Assembly (NCBI GenBank): GCA_021204175.1
Contig: JAJPZT010000054.1
Location: 1-64,000, forward strand
Reading direction: 5' to 3'
Source of the DNA: Clostridiales bacterium
GTDB taxonomy: Bacteria > Bacillota > Clostridia > Lachnospirales > CAG-274
Length of the DNA stretch: 64,000 bases
A model generated the notes under the pieces. That model was not told where the DNA came from and did not search any database. It was given only the letters and a program-made list of their open reading frames with translations. Of this stretch, positions 45,802 through 55,595 are shown one piece after another; within the stretch, counting starts at the first letter, position 1; the number at the start of each line of letters is the position of its first letter. The position numbers and the translations under genes were made by a program.

Positions 45802-48435
45802 TCAGTCTTTACTGTTATACTCAGCAGTATCATTATATTCGCTGTCATACCCGGCAGCATCCTCATATTCATTGAGATATTCGGCACTGTTCCACATAAA
45901 CGTATCGTATGTATTTTTAACGGCATTGTCAAAGTCGGCTTCTAAACCGGGAGCCAGTGCTTCATTTTCACCTTTAAAGAGAATGTCACTTATTATATTT
46001 AAACATTTTCTGCCGTTTTCACTGTCAGCTTCTATACCCCTGAGTTTGGGCATAACCTTGTGAACGAGAGCCTCTTCAAAGCTCTCACGAAGACGGCGCT
46101 CACGTTCTTTTTCACTGCCGCCGTTAAAAGCTTTTATAACAAAAGGATGGTTTGCCATATAGTTTTCGACAGACTGCCATACTCTGTGACCTAATGCTTT
46201 TCCCACATAACTCATGGCTTCATTTATTTTTTCAAGTCCCAGCTTGTATTTTTCAAGGCCTTTTTCAAAATCTGCATTGTTTACTGCCGTGTTTTTCAGC
46301 CATTCTTGCCAAAGCTCTTTTTTAAGCATATATGAGTCAGGTTCATTTTCGGTGGATGTACGTCTTATAAATTTTTTCGGTCTTGGGAAACTTATTAAAT
46401 TTCCTCTGTCAAGAACCTTGTCCGAAAGAGATTTTGTTGTTTCGTCTTCATTCATTGTTCCTACCCAGAGTATATTTTCGGAAAGCTCTAAGGGATACTT
46501 GTCCATTCCGGCACCCATATCTATTTCAACATTTACTCCTTCATTTGTGTTTCTTCTTCTTTCGAGCTTGCTGAGCATATCGCTGAAATAAAGCTCAACA
46601 TGGGCAAGATTCATTTCATCCAAAAGTATGAGAAACATTGAGTCGGAAAGATTCGACTCTTGGTTTTCGGCATCATCATTTTCATTAAACTGAACCATTG
46701 CTCTGAGAAGCGTTGTAGCATTAAATCTGTTGTCAACGGAGTTAAAATATCCGAATAAAGACTGGGGACTGTCCCAATCGGGCTGAACTGCCATAGAAAG
46801 AAAGTATAAGCCTCCGAATCTGCTGTAATACTCCGGAAGAAGAGACTTGCCTGTTCCGCTGACACCTGCCAAAACCGTAAGAGGCGACCAGTCGGCTGTT
46901 TTTAAAGCAGTGTGGAATGAATAAAGCAGTCTCTTGTTAAACTTTATTCCCGAATTGCTGCACTTTTTCCAAATTCCGTTAAGCCACTCAATCTCATCTT
47001 TGAAAGTAAGGTCGAATTCTCTTTTTTTATGAAAAGGCTTTTTAATGGCATCAAGCCTTGCGGAAATTTCTTTCGGCTGTTCATACAGACTTTTAAATCT
47101 GTTTACTTCATCGCTGTATCTTTCAATTTGCACTTTTTTTATATCTATCAACCGATTCAGATCTTTAATCTGATCCTGCGCTTCGGCAAGCCTGCGGGTG
47201 TTTAAAAGCCATTTATTTTCCTGAACTCTTAAATCCGCAAGCTCTGCTGTTACATTATTATACTCTTCCGTAAGACTGTCATAATCTTCAGCTTTGGCCT
47301 TGGCCTCTATATATTGTTCATTTGTGGGAAGACTTGAAATTTTATCCTTTAAATTTCGGATATCTTCTTTATATAGGTCAATATCCTTTAAAAGCTCTTC
47401 CGTTGTTTTTCCGTTGGCTTCTCTTTCTGTCTGTACATAGCTGCTGAGTCTGTTATTTGCAGTGTTGAGCTTTTTATTAAGGTTTTCAATAATTTTATCT
47501 TTGTTTTTCGACTCATTTTTGACGGCCTCGGTTGCCCTTTGAATGTCTCTGTCCCTGCTTGAATTTTGTTCGTTTATTGTTTCCTCAAAAAATTTCCGCT
47601 CGGCACAGATATTTTCTCTTTCATGTTCAAGCTCCTTAATTTTTTGCTCCAATTCAATCCTTTCTGTTCTGTTTTCCTCAGAAAGCTTTTTAATTTCCTT
47701 TTTTTCAGCTTCAAGTAAAGCTCTTTCATTATCCATTTTATCCTTATGCTGTTTTATCATTGCCGCTATATTGCCGTCGGCTTTTATTTTTTCTGCTTTA
47801 TAATAATCGTCGGCTTCTTTTACAACGGCTTTGATTTTATTTGTTTTGCATTGTTTCAGTTCCTTATCAATCTTGTCTCTGGCTTTACTCTTGGCTTTTT
47901 CAAGATCAGCTATATCTTTTTCAAGGCTTTCTTTGCACTCTTTAAGAGCACTGAGGGCTTTTTTGTTCTGTTCATAAAAACCGTTTTCGGCATTTGTTTC
48001 ACGCTTTATTATTTCCCTCTCCCGGCTTATAAGATCGTTGTTTTGGCTGTCAAGCTGTTTTTGATAATTGTCTAAAGAGATTTTTATATTGTCTGCATCT
48101 GCTGCTTTTTGATTTACAGCCTTTTCTTTATCCGCCAAAGTATTTTCTCTGTCTGTTACAACATTTTCTCTGTCTGTTACATCCTGTTCTCTTTTCGCCA
48201 AAGCCATCTCCTTTTCTTCGGCTTTTTCGCTTCTGAGCAAAATTTCCTCTTGGGTTAAAAAAAGCTTGAGCTCTTCGTTATTCTTAAATTTTTCCTCAAT
48301 ACGCTGCAGAACATCCTCGTCTGCATCAATTTTTTGCGGTGCTCTGTTTCTCAAACTATTCGGAACAGGTTTCCTTTCGGGAATGAGCGGACCTCTTGAA
48401 CCATTATGATTGTTTCTCTTATTAGGTTTTGCCAT
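45802..48435 (-). CDS. Coiled-coil McrB-like AAA+ ATPase
   Basis: 877 aa. Residues ~55-470 are one long charged coiled coil (repeats such as TDRENVVTDRENTLADKEKA). The C-terminal AAA+ domain is McrB-like: Walker A LAGVSGTGKSLLPEYY (~508), QPDWDSPQSLFGYFN, Walker B LILLDEMNLAHVELYFSD, sensor WVGTMNEDETTKSLSDKVLD and the following Arg. McrB proteins of type IV restriction use GTP or ATP to drive DNA translocation with McrC. The very long coiled coil in place of a modified-base reader is unusual and suggests an elongated, SMC-like or oligomer-spacing role. The ATG follows AGGAGG. Confidence 0.88.
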   Translation of the reverse strand: MAKPNKRNNHNGSRGPLIPERKPVPNSLRNRAPQKIDADEDVLQRIEEKFKNNEELKLFLTQEEILLRSEKAEEKEMALAKREQDVTDRENVVTDRENTLADKEKAVNQKAADADNIKISLDNYQKQLDSQNNDLISREREIIKRETNAENGFYEQNKKALSALKECKESLEKDIADLEKAKSKARDKIDKELKQCKTNKIKAVVKEADDYYKAEKIKADGNIAAMIKQHKDKMDNERALLEAEKKEIKKLSEENRTERIELEQKIKELEHERENICAERKFFEETINEQNSSRDRDIQRATEAVKNESKNKDKIIENLNKKLNTANNRLSSYVQTEREANGKTTEELLKDIDLYKEDIRNLKDKISSLPTNEQYIEAKAKAEDYDSLTEEYNNVTAELADLRVQENKWLLNTRRLAEAQDQIKDLNRLIDIKKVQIERYSDEVNRFKSLYEQPKEISARLDAIKKPFHKKREFDLTFKDEIEWLNGIWKKCSNSGIKFNKRLLYSFHTALKTADWSPLTVLAGVSGTGKSLLPEYYSRFGGLYFLSMAVQPDWDSPQSLFGYFNSVDNRFNATTLLRAMVQFNENDDAENQESNLSDSMFLILLDEMNLAHVELYFSDMLSKLERRRNTNEGVNVEIDMGAGMDKYPLELSENILWVGTMNEDETTKSLSDKVLDRGNLISFPRPKKFIRRTSTENEPDSYMLKKELWQEWLKNTAVNNADFEKGLEKYKLGLEKINEAMSYVGKALGHRVWQSVENYMANHPFVIKAFNGGSEKERERRLRESFEEALVHKVMPKLRGIEADSENGRKCLNIISDILFKGENEALAPGLEADFDNAVKNTYDTFMWNSAEYLNEYEDAAGYDSEYNDTAEYNSKD

Positions 48436-48475
48436 GTGTTATACCTCCTGTTAAATATCATTTATGACGGACAGC

Positions 48476-49507
48476 TTAAAGCTTTTTTTCAGCCATAAGG
48501 CATATAAGCCCTTTTATGACTGCTTCGGCATTGTTTTTAAGATAGTCCAATTTTTTGCTGTTATAATCGATATATCCGTTGTGTGCTCTCAAAACGGAAG
48601 TGCTGTTTATTACATTTATAAGCTCCGGAACAGCTGCTGCGGTTTCCGGCAGGAGAGAATCCTCACGGTTTTTCTCCGAAAAATACCAACAGTAAAATAA
48701 TGTGTTCAGAGTCCCTTTATTATAATTTACAAAGGTGTCACTGAGCTTTCTCAAATCATAATAAGGTAATTTACTCACATTAAAACCGTCTTTCTGCATC
48801 ATCAAAAGATAGTTTTGGGCAGCTTCCTTATCATTATAGCTTTTTACCGAAGAAGCTGCTTCCGCAGTAAGTCTTTTGCTGCATAAATGTTTAAAGAGTG
48901 CTTCTAAGACTGCCGATACCCTTAAAGGATAACAGTTTCCCTCAGCTAAAATTTCTTTTTCCAGTTCCGCCAGCTTCTTTACCGCTGTTTTGTATCTTGA
49001 AGCATCCGGCATATATTTTTGGGTTACGAAGCTTTCCGCATTCTTTAAACGCTTAATTTCATTTAAGTTTATAATTTCTCCGCTTTCAGTGTCAAAACGT
49101 CCTTCATCTTTAATATTAAAGCTTATATTATCCAAAAGAATATGTGCCATATACATATTTTGGTAATGAAGTCCCTTTACGCTTTCAAAATTATACTCTA
49201 TTTCATTGCCGTGTACCGCATCATTTCTTAAGGCTTCAAGCTTGCTGAGAAGTGTGATAATATTGGGCATCTTCCGGGCAAGTCTGAAAAAAGGATGTTC
49301 GTTATATGAAAATGATGCAAGCATACAAGCGGCAAACAGGGCATTCAGCTCACCTGAATTTTCGGCATTATTTATACTTCCTTTTTTTACTGCAAAAAAT
49401 TTCTTATTAATCCCCTCGCTGTTCTCAAAACCATATCTGAGAGATGCCGAACAAAGCTTTTCGGAATTGTCGGAAGGGGAGGCTGTCAGTATGTCTGTAT
49501 TATACAC
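48476..49507 (-). CDS. HEPN-like C-terminal part of a split protein
   Basis: 343 codons from GTG 49507, but the GTG lies 17 nt from its GGAGG and the frame stays open upstream to about 49661 with protein-like sequence (NNAAANWDSIQNDINDF). The upstream gene can be joined to it by one extra base at the A7 tract 49656-49662. The sequence is all helical. RNDAVH at ~94-99 fits the R-x4-H motif of HEPN ribonucleases, and LEALFKHLCSKRL is nearby. A HEPN RNase would provide RNA cleavage for abortive infection, but the motif alone is weak evidence. The family as a whole is not recognised. Confidence 0.6.
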   Translation of the reverse strand: MYNTDILTASPSDNSEKLCSASLRYGFENSEGINKKFFAVKKGSINNAENSGELNALFAACMLASFSYNEHPFFRLARKMPNIITLLSKLEALRNDAVHGNEIEYNFESVKGLHYQNMYMAHILLDNISFNIKDEGRFDTESGEIINLNEIKRLKNAESFVTQKYMPDASRYKTAVKKLAELEKEILAEGNCYPLRVSAVLEALFKHLCSKRLTAEAASSVKSYNDKEAAQNYLLMMQKDGFNVSKLPYYDLRKLSDTFVNYNKGTLNTLFYCWYFSEKNREDSLLPETAAAVPELINVINSTSVLRAHNGYIDYNSKKLDYLKNNAEAVIKGLICLMAEKKL

Positions 49508-49620
49508 GCTGTATTTTTTCAGTACCTCCGCAAGAATTGCCGCTGCCAGATTATAGCTGTCCGTAACAAAATCGTTTATATCATTTTGTATGCTGTCCCA
49601 GTTAGCGGCTGCATTGTTTT

Positions 49621-50670
49621 TTATTTTGCCTTGAATTTGATTATACCTGTGTTCATTTTTTTCAACAAATCAAAAACAAAGGGATATCTTGTTATATTTT
49701 CGGAAAGCCTTTTTATAATTTTATTTCCGAAAGCGTGATAAGCATTTTTGGTTTGTTCGCTTTGCTTTTCGGTCAAAGCGTAGACCTGTTTATAAAGACC
49801 GTTTATGACCTTGCTTAAAGTTTCGTTTTCCGCTTTTTTCGATGCCTTTAAAACATCCTCTGTAATTTGGGGAGAAAGACCTGTTCCAAATGGATAGCAA
49901 AGCTGTAAGCGGCTTCTGTTTATTAAATCTTCTGTGGGTAAAAACATATATGCAGCGGTATAAACATATCTTTTTTCACCCAAAATACAAACCTTTTCAA
50001 TATTCGGCGGTAATGACATACTGTTTTCTCTGTCATCTGTTTCATCGTGAATTAAACGGCGGCTTCTTTTTTTATGTTTTTGACATATTTTTAAAACATC
50101 TGTTTCAGTCAGCTTTATATAGTTTTCTTCATTATCCGTATGAACAATAAAACCGGTTTCGACTTGGGGAGAAGCTGTCGATTCATCTGTATAAAACCGA
50201 ATCCAGCTGCGGTTTCTCCGGTCAGTTGAAACAATATTCAGTTCACTGTCGGCAACAAAGGCATCCGCAAAGCAATTTGAAACATAATTGAAAAAAACCC
50301 AGCCTATTTTAATATCATAGTCAGTGCCGTTATATTTTAAGACCTGTTCACCCTCCCTTGTAATTAAACGCCGTTTTGTAATAAGCCCTCTTTCTTCAAG
50401 CTCATTTACTATAAATTCTACAAGGCTTAAATTTAACATAAGCATATCCGCCAGCTGTTCGTCCGATTTAGCCCCGCCTGCAAGAAGCTTAAGTACGGCT
50501 TCACGGAATATATTAAGCTCACTGTCCTTTGGATATGGCACTGACACCTTATATGCACACATAGGTAAAAGCAGCCATCTTTTCTCATATTTGCCCTGTA
50601 TGTATGTTTTGGGATGAGACGGATTTTGATAAATAACTTCGGTTCTTTCATTAAAAAAGTATTTTCCCAT
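49621..50670 (-). CDS. Winged-helix protein, N-terminal part of split gene
   Basis: 349 aa from ATG 50670 (MGKYFFNERTEV) with AAGGAG at 7-nt spacing. A winged-helix segment sits at ~50-105 (FREAVLKLLAGGAKSDEQLA, NELEERGLITKRRLI). A beta-rich middle and a helical end (~270-349) follow. The frame terminates soon after DLLKKM, whereas with one more A the protein would run DLLKKNEHRYNQ into the HEPN-like ORF, giving about 730 aa. The start lies inside the 3' end of the helicase ORF. Probable DNA-binding component; family unknown. Confidence 0.65.
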   Translation of the reverse strand: MGKYFFNERTEVIYQNPSHPKTYIQGKYEKRWLLLPMCAYKVSVPYPKDSELNIFREAVLKLLAGGAKSDEQLADMLMLNLSLVEFIVNELEERGLITKRRLITREGEQVLKYNGTDYDIKIGWVFFNYVSNCFADAFVADSELNIVSTDRRNRSWIRFYTDESTASPQVETGFIVHTDNEENYIKLTETDVLKICQKHKKRSRRLIHDETDDRENSMSLPPNIEKVCILGEKRYVYTAAYMFLPTEDLINRSRLQLCYPFGTGLSPQITEDVLKASKKAENETLSKVINGLYKQVYALTEKQSEQTKNAYHAFGNKIIKRLSENITRYPFVFDLLKKMNTGIIKFKAK

Positions 50671-51160
50671 AGTCACTCTCCTTACACAGCTTATAATATT
50701 CAGTCAAGGCAGGTATTGCTCTTTCTGCAAGGTTTCCCTTAAGCATGCCGCTGTCGCCTACACAGATCAAAGCTTTTTTCTGTCGGCTCATAGCAACGCA
50801 AAGTCTGTTTTCATACATTAAAAATCCGTATTTTCTCTGCATCAGTTTATTGATGTCGGTTTTTCCGCCTTCTGCTGAAGAATTTGCGTCTTTGGGAAGA
50901 ACATAATTATTTGAGCGAACCATTGAAAGATATACAATGTCAAACTCCATACCCTGAAATGCATCAACCGTACCTATTTTAATAAAATCTCGGCTTTTGT
51001 TTTCTTCGGACAGATAATTTCTGCTTAAAACATAGTTTCCGCTTTCATCTTTTGTAAATATTCCGACTTTCGCCAATGCTTTATATATTTCATTTACCTG
51101 CTCTCTGTAAAAGGTTATTATTCCGTAGTTATAAGTTCTGCCGATACTGCTGTCAAGCAT
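50651..51160 (-). CDS. UPF1-like helicase, C-terminal fragment
   Basis: 169 codons from ATG 51160. They contain the last SF1 helicase motifs: IGTVDAFQGMEFDIVYLSMV (motif V region) and ENRLCVAMSRQKKALICVGD (motif VI). No ribosome binding site is seen and the frame stays open upstream of the ATG through VPPEAGKEISSKSKS back to the end of the 688-codon ORF. This is therefore the C-terminus of one helicase, out of frame by -1, not a separate gene. Confidence 0.75.
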   Translation of the reverse strand: MLDSSIGRTYNYGIITFYREQVNEIYKALAKVGIFTKDESGNYVLSRNYLSEENKSRDFIKIGTVDAFQGMEFDIVYLSMVRSNNYVLPKDANSSAEGGKTDINKLMQRKYGFLMYENRLCVAMSRQKKALICVGDSGMLKGNLAERAIPALTEYYKLCKESDYGKILF

Positions 51161-51273
51161 TTTTTTAATATGGGCTGCAATTCTTTCGGCTTCTGCCGGG
51201 CGGCTTTTACTTTTTGAACTTATCTCTTTTCCTGCCTCAGGAGGAACATCATACCATATGCAGGCCTTATTTT

Positions 51274-53340
51274 CTATTCCCGGGAGAGACTGAGAAAAAC
51301 TTCCGGATTTTCGATTCCGTTTTCAACCTTTTCGCTTTGACTGTATTTTTCATAGAAATTGTCATTTACAAATTTTCCCAAAACAGGATGCATTCTGAAC
51401 TGTTTATTCAGAGTAATGGTTCTTTTTATGTTGTCGGTCTTTTCCAAAAGCTTAAGTTTGTTGAAAAGGTGTTCGAACATACTTTCCTTTATTTTCTGTT
51501 CAACAACAGTTTTCATATCTCCGGCATTTTCTTTTTCAAGCTCATTTAAAATTTCATTATCAACCATATGGGGCAGCTGTCTGTGGTCGCCTACCAATAT
51601 AATTCTGTCTCTTGCCACAGAAAGGGGGATAAACAAATCAAGGGGGTTGCTTCTGGCAGCTTCATCTATCAAAACATTGTCATAAACAATATTTCCGCCC
51701 TTTGCAGTACTTAATTCATGGCCCATAACCTGTTGGTTTGTAGCCCCGTTTACCGTAGTGTAATCAAGTATAGCTTTTTTTACACCGATCGGGTTTTCTC
51801 TGAGATTTTGCATATACTGTAAAATTGCCAGATCTTCGCCGTCTTTGCTTGCTGCAAGCTGTGACATTAAGTGTTCCGAAATATCGGTTAAAAGCTTTAT
51901 AATTTCATCTGTCTGTGCATTTTTTGTGAATAGGCTGCTTCTGGGCATTATTTTAACCAAAAGCTCCCTTCTTATTTTTTTCAAAAGGTCAAAATCATAT
52001 TTTCGTGTTTTGTCCATTTCTTCAAGACTTTTGACAGCATTATCAAATTTATGGTTGTTTTGATATTTAAGGATAAAAATCGCCGATTTTACAGTCCCGA
52101 TACCGTTATCCGAAAAAGCAGCTTCATTTGTCGGTATTCTTCTTACGGCATGGTTTATTAGGGAGGAAACCGGAGAAGGCGTACCGCTTAAAAGCTGAAG
52201 CTTATATATGCAGCTGTAAAGCCTTTCGCTTAACTCTGTTGAAAGCTTATCGTCAAGCATATCTTCTACGGATTTCAAGATATTCAGAGAGTTGCGGACG
52301 GTTTTTGACGAACAAAGAAAATCGATATAAAGCTTATTATAGTCTTCAAGATATTTCATTCCCGATATATAGGCATATTTTTCATTTAAGTTTGCCAGTT
52401 TATCGTTAATCCAATTTTGAACTGTATTGTCAATATCTATATTATCATCCTCTTTATCCGTATGCCTTTTGCCGAATTTTATTGCGGGCAGACCTAATAT
52501 TTCAATCCTATCCAAAACATTTTGAAGAGCATCATGCTGAAAAGCCGAAACCAGATTTCTGCCGAACATTCCATCGTTATAGTCGGCTTCTTCGTTCAGT
52601 CTTTTTAAAATGGCAGTAATAACAGTTGTTTTGCCTGTTCCCGGAGGGCCTTGAATTAAAGCTATATCCGGGGTGTTAAGAGCCATTTCTATAGCGTCTG
52701 TCTGGTTTCCCGTAGGAGGGCGGAAATTACCGTTTTTATCAGTGAAAATTTCTTTTTCCACAGTTTCACTTAAGGCGGGAATTCGAGTTTTTCTAGGTGT
52801 TGATACACTTTTGCCCTCAAGAATAGCCGCAAGATTGGGCATTGGGCAATTGAGGGTTTCTATATTGCTGCGGGCGGTGTTTCTTCGCTTAAAACGCTTT
52901 TCATCACCATGAACCGACATAAAAATATAACCGGAACTAATGCCGTCTTTATTCAGGTTTTGTGCTTTTTCCGTATTGTAGTTCAAATTAAGCGAAACAC
53001 TGCGCCTGTTTAGGTTTATTTCCACCAATTCTGCATTTAATATGAATTTTTTGTTTTTCTCCAAAAAATTATTAAAGACCTCGGAGTCAACATGCTGTTC
53101 AAAAGGGTTTATAGTTGTTAAAGATAAAATGTCTCCTCTTTTAAACTCTCTTTCAAAAAGTTCAAGCCTTTTTTGATTTCCGTCTGTAATATCAAATCTG
53201 CAGGATGTACCTTCTACTTCAAAGGAACTATACCGCAGAGCCCCTAAATCTATAGCCTTATCTGTTATAAATTTATGCTCCAGTTCATCATACCTCTTCC
53301 ATATATTAATGTATGAATCCGATGTATTTTCTTCTCCCAA
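51274..53340 (-). CDS. UPF1-like SF1 helicase, main part
   Basis: 688 codons. Motif I LIQGPPGTGKTTVITAIL (~232), motif II VLIDEAARSNPLDLF (~560, DEAA), motif III ILVGDHRQLPHM and motif IV TLNKQFRMHPVLG are clear, with a long helical insertion between I and II. ORF stop TAG is at 51274-51276; from the T5 tract at 51295-51299 one extra base leads to FSQSLPGIENKACIWYDVPP and on to the 169-codon fragment. At the N-terminus the annotated TTG start has no ribosome binding site and the frame is open back to ~53480, joining the 202-aa ORF. Whole protein about 1,160 aa. SF1B helicase-like, probably unwinds RNA or DNA for the defence operon. Confidence 0.78.
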   Translation of the reverse strand: MGEENTSDSYINIWKRYDELEHKFITDKAIDLGALRYSSFEVEGTSCRFDITDGNQKRLELFEREFKRGDILSLTTINPFEQHVDSEVFNNFLEKNKKFILNAELVEINLNRRSVSLNLNYNTEKAQNLNKDGISSGYIFMSVHGDEKRFKRRNTARSNIETLNCPMPNLAAILEGKSVSTPRKTRIPALSETVEKEIFTDKNGNFRPPTGNQTDAIEMALNTPDIALIQGPPGTGKTTVITAILKRLNEEADYNDGMFGRNLVSAFQHDALQNVLDRIEILGLPAIKFGKRHTDKEDDNIDIDNTVQNWINDKLANLNEKYAYISGMKYLEDYNKLYIDFLCSSKTVRNSLNILKSVEDMLDDKLSTELSERLYSCIYKLQLLSGTPSPVSSLINHAVRRIPTNEAAFSDNGIGTVKSAIFILKYQNNHKFDNAVKSLEEMDKTRKYDFDLLKKIRRELLVKIMPRSSLFTKNAQTDEIIKLLTDISEHLMSQLAASKDGEDLAILQYMQNLRENPIGVKKAILDYTTVNGATNQQVMGHELSTAKGGNIVYDNVLIDEAARSNPLDLFIPLSVARDRIILVGDHRQLPHMVDNEILNELEKENAGDMKTVVEQKIKESMFEHLFNKLKLLEKTDNIKRTITLNKQFRMHPVLGKFVNDNFYEKYSQSEKVENGIENPEVFLSLSRE

Positions 53341-53426
53341 AATAAGTTTGACTTCTTCCCGAGCAGCCTCTTTTTCGTCAGTAAAATTCAGTCCTTTTAC
53401 AAGTATGAATTTGTAATCCTCTTTTT

Positions 53427-54035
53427 TTATTGATTTTGTGATTTTTTCGGCTGAATAATATTCCTTGTCAAACTCATTTGTTTTTTACATATGTGTATAT
53501 AACAGTTACTTCCGGCTATGACAAAGCTGTCAAATTCTTTTTTCCTGTCAGATCTCATATGAAGCCCCACAACGGCGAAGCTGACGTCTCCTGATTTATA
53601 AAGACCGATTTCTCTCAAATCTTCAATAGGATTTCCGAAATTTTTTATTTGAACCTGAGCCTTAAAGCTTTTGGTTAAAAAATCATCTGTTATATTTACG
53701 GAATAATTCAAAATTTTTCTTTCCGGAAACGTCTTTATTAAAACCTGTATTGTTTTGTCCTTATGGATGATAACCTCCGTCAGCTTCGGCAAGCCGCTGT
53801 TTATAATATTATTTATAACTCTGCCGTTTATTTTGTCTGCCGGTTCTGTCAAAATAAACTGTTCTTCATCAAGCTCAGAGGCTACAATAAAAGAGTTTTT
53901 TATTTCGGCAATTCTTACAGCGGTATTTGCCGGAAAATGAATTTTTTTATTGTCCTTTTTATGCTGATAGGTTTCAATTTCTTTAAGTTCTGCTATATTT
54001 TCCGAACAACAGTGTCTGACCTCGTGTAAATTCAT
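53427..54035 (-). CDS. N-terminal domain of the split UPF1-like helicase
   Basis: 202 codons; the start at 54035 has GGAGGTGAAC. The domain is beta-rich (VRIAEIKNSFIVASELDEEQ, VSFAVVGLHMRSDRKKEFD). It reads normally to YIHICKK, then becomes a doubtful tail (QMSLTRNIIQ). One extra A in the A6 tract at 53481-53486 would instead lead through KTNEFDKEYYSAEKITKS directly into the helicase frame. It is best seen as the N-terminal part of that protein. It lies 17 nt after the kinase gene. Confidence 0.65.
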   Translation of the reverse strand: MNLHEVRHCCSENIAELKEIETYQHKKDNKKIHFPANTAVRIAEIKNSFIVASELDEEQFILTEPADKINGRVINNIINSGLPKLTEVIIHKDKTIQVLIKTFPERKILNYSVNITDDFLTKSFKAQVQIKNFGNPIEDLREIGLYKSGDVSFAVVGLHMRSDRKKEFDSFVIAGSNCYIHICKKQMSLTRNIIQPKKSQNQ

Positions 54036-54052
54036 CTGTTCACCTCCCCTGT

Positions 54053-55588
54053 TTATATAATATTAAATCTAATGTGACGGGTCGTAAAACTTTTATATAT
54101 ATCCTCTTCATCCTCCTCGTCAGGCTTAAACAAAGGCATGGAAAGAGTAAGATTATTTATATTATTATCAAACTTTTTAATATCCTCCGGGCCTAATTCA
54201 CCGTAGGAGGTTTTGAGACCCGTCAGTGTTATAACTTTATCGGAAAGGTTTCTTATGGAAAATGTACCCTTCTCAATTTTTATTTCTATTGTCTTTTCGG
54301 TTTTTTCTGAAGGAAGAATTTCAGAGGTGTCGTAATTATAAAGATAATATACTCCGTCTGCCGTATCAAAAAACTTTCGGCAAACATTAACCTCACCGAG
54401 GTTTTTAAAACTTTCTGCCGAAATCTTTTCAACAGAGTAATTTCCGCTGTTATTAAATTCTTCAGTAAGCTTGTTCTCGGCTTCTATTATTTCTTCAATA
54501 GGATATACATCTTTTATGCGGACAAGCAAAAGTTTTTCTCTTTTTAGACCGTGATTGCAGAAAGGACAGTCTGAGTCGACTTTCCTGACAAAAAAAGTAT
54601 TGCCGCAATAGCTGCATTTTGCCGTAAGCCCGGAGGCCAGTTTTAAAGCCTTATACCATTCATATATTTTGGGTCTGCTTTTTGGGTTGTGCCTGCCCTC
54701 ATAACTGAATGTTTTTCTAAAAAGCTCATATAAGTCTTTAGTAAAAACCATCTCATGCGGAAAACCCGTATAACACCTGTTTGAATCGTCCTCCGGGTCA
54801 AATATCCAGGGAAGCTCGCCTTTTTCCGCAAGATCGGCATTGTCAGTTTCATCATCGTCCCAGCCGGCTTCGCAGTCTGTTATCATTTCTCCGCAAAAAG
54901 GTGAATTAAGGGTTAAAATTTCATGGGCTAAAACTGCAAAGGAATAAACATCACTTTCAAGTGTGTTTATTTCTCCCTTAACAACTTCAGGAGCGCCATA
55001 ACCGGGAGTAAATATTATTTTATTTACGTCATATCTGTATCTCATATTGTCTGCGTCAATAAGCCACACTTCGGCAAAGTTTAAATCCTTAGAGACGAAA
55101 ATATTTTCCGGAGACAAATCGGCATATACGGCTGAACGATAATACAGCTTTGTATAAATTTCCGCTAAATTTGTCAGCAGTTCAAGTCTGTGACGCAAAC
55201 CTCCTGTTTCGCAGTAAAATTTTGCGGGGTTTTCATGGGGGTTTTTAAAATCTTTTATATATTGTTTTATGGGAATCATTTCAGTCAAAAATCTCATTAC
55301 ATAGCCGCAGAACGGCTTTTCAAGCATATATTCCGGCTTGGCAATATGTATATGATCGGGGATGCCGAGTATTCTGACTTCGTCGATAATTTCATTTTTA
55401 TATTTTTCGTACGCTTTTTCGTTTACAATAGGTTCTCCCGTAACAGGATTGACTCTCATTTTTACAATTATATTTGGGTCTTTGGTTTTCCAAACAGCCC
55501 CCTGACCGCCGCTGCCGATTTCCGCTTCAAGATAATGTTTATTTCCGATTTCATCAACCACAAAATTTAAAATCTTATTTTCTTCCAT
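54053..55588 (-). CDS. Ser/Thr protein kinase of TerY-P-like triad
   Basis: 511 aa. A protein kinase domain covers ~15-300: Gly-rich loop IGSGGQGAVWK (~24), Lys in IVKMRV, the catalytic loop YADLSPENIF (HRD replaced by YAD), DFG replaced by DADN, and GYGAPEVV. A zinc ribbon (CSYCGN, then CPFCNHG, ~330-355) and a beta-rich C-terminal domain follow; the last ends in an acidic stretch. Together with the PP2C and VWA genes it makes the triad described for TerY-P systems. It probably phosphorylates a system component. It begins behind AGGTGA, 7 nt after the PP2C stop. Confidence 0.9.
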   Translation of the reverse strand: MEENKILNFVVDEIGNKHYLEAEIGSGGQGAVWKTKDPNIIVKMRVNPVTGEPIVNEKAYEKYKNEIIDEVRILGIPDHIHIAKPEYMLEKPFCGYVMRFLTEMIPIKQYIKDFKNPHENPAKFYCETGGLRHRLELLTNLAEIYTKLYYRSAVYADLSPENIFVSKDLNFAEVWLIDADNMRYRYDVNKIIFTPGYGAPEVVKGEINTLESDVYSFAVLAHEILTLNSPFCGEMITDCEAGWDDDETDNADLAEKGELPWIFDPEDDSNRCYTGFPHEMVFTKDLYELFRKTFSYEGRHNPKSRPKIYEWYKALKLASGLTAKCSYCGNTFFVRKVDSDCPFCNHGLKREKLLLVRIKDVYPIEEIIEAENKLTEEFNNSGNYSVEKISAESFKNLGEVNVCRKFFDTADGVYYLYNYDTSEILPSEKTEKTIEIKIEKGTFSIRNLSDKVITLTGLKTSYGELGPEDIKKFDNNINNLTLSMPLFKPDEEDEEDIYKSFTTRHIRFNII

Positions 55589-55595
55589 ATTTCAC

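Noticed and set aside
46214-46591. 125-codon plus-strand frame
   Set aside because: Antisense to the AAA+ domain of the McrB-like gene; Ser/Phe-rich composition typical of a shadow.
55190-55570. 126-codon plus-strand frame
   Set aside because: Antisense to the kinase domain; no start signals.
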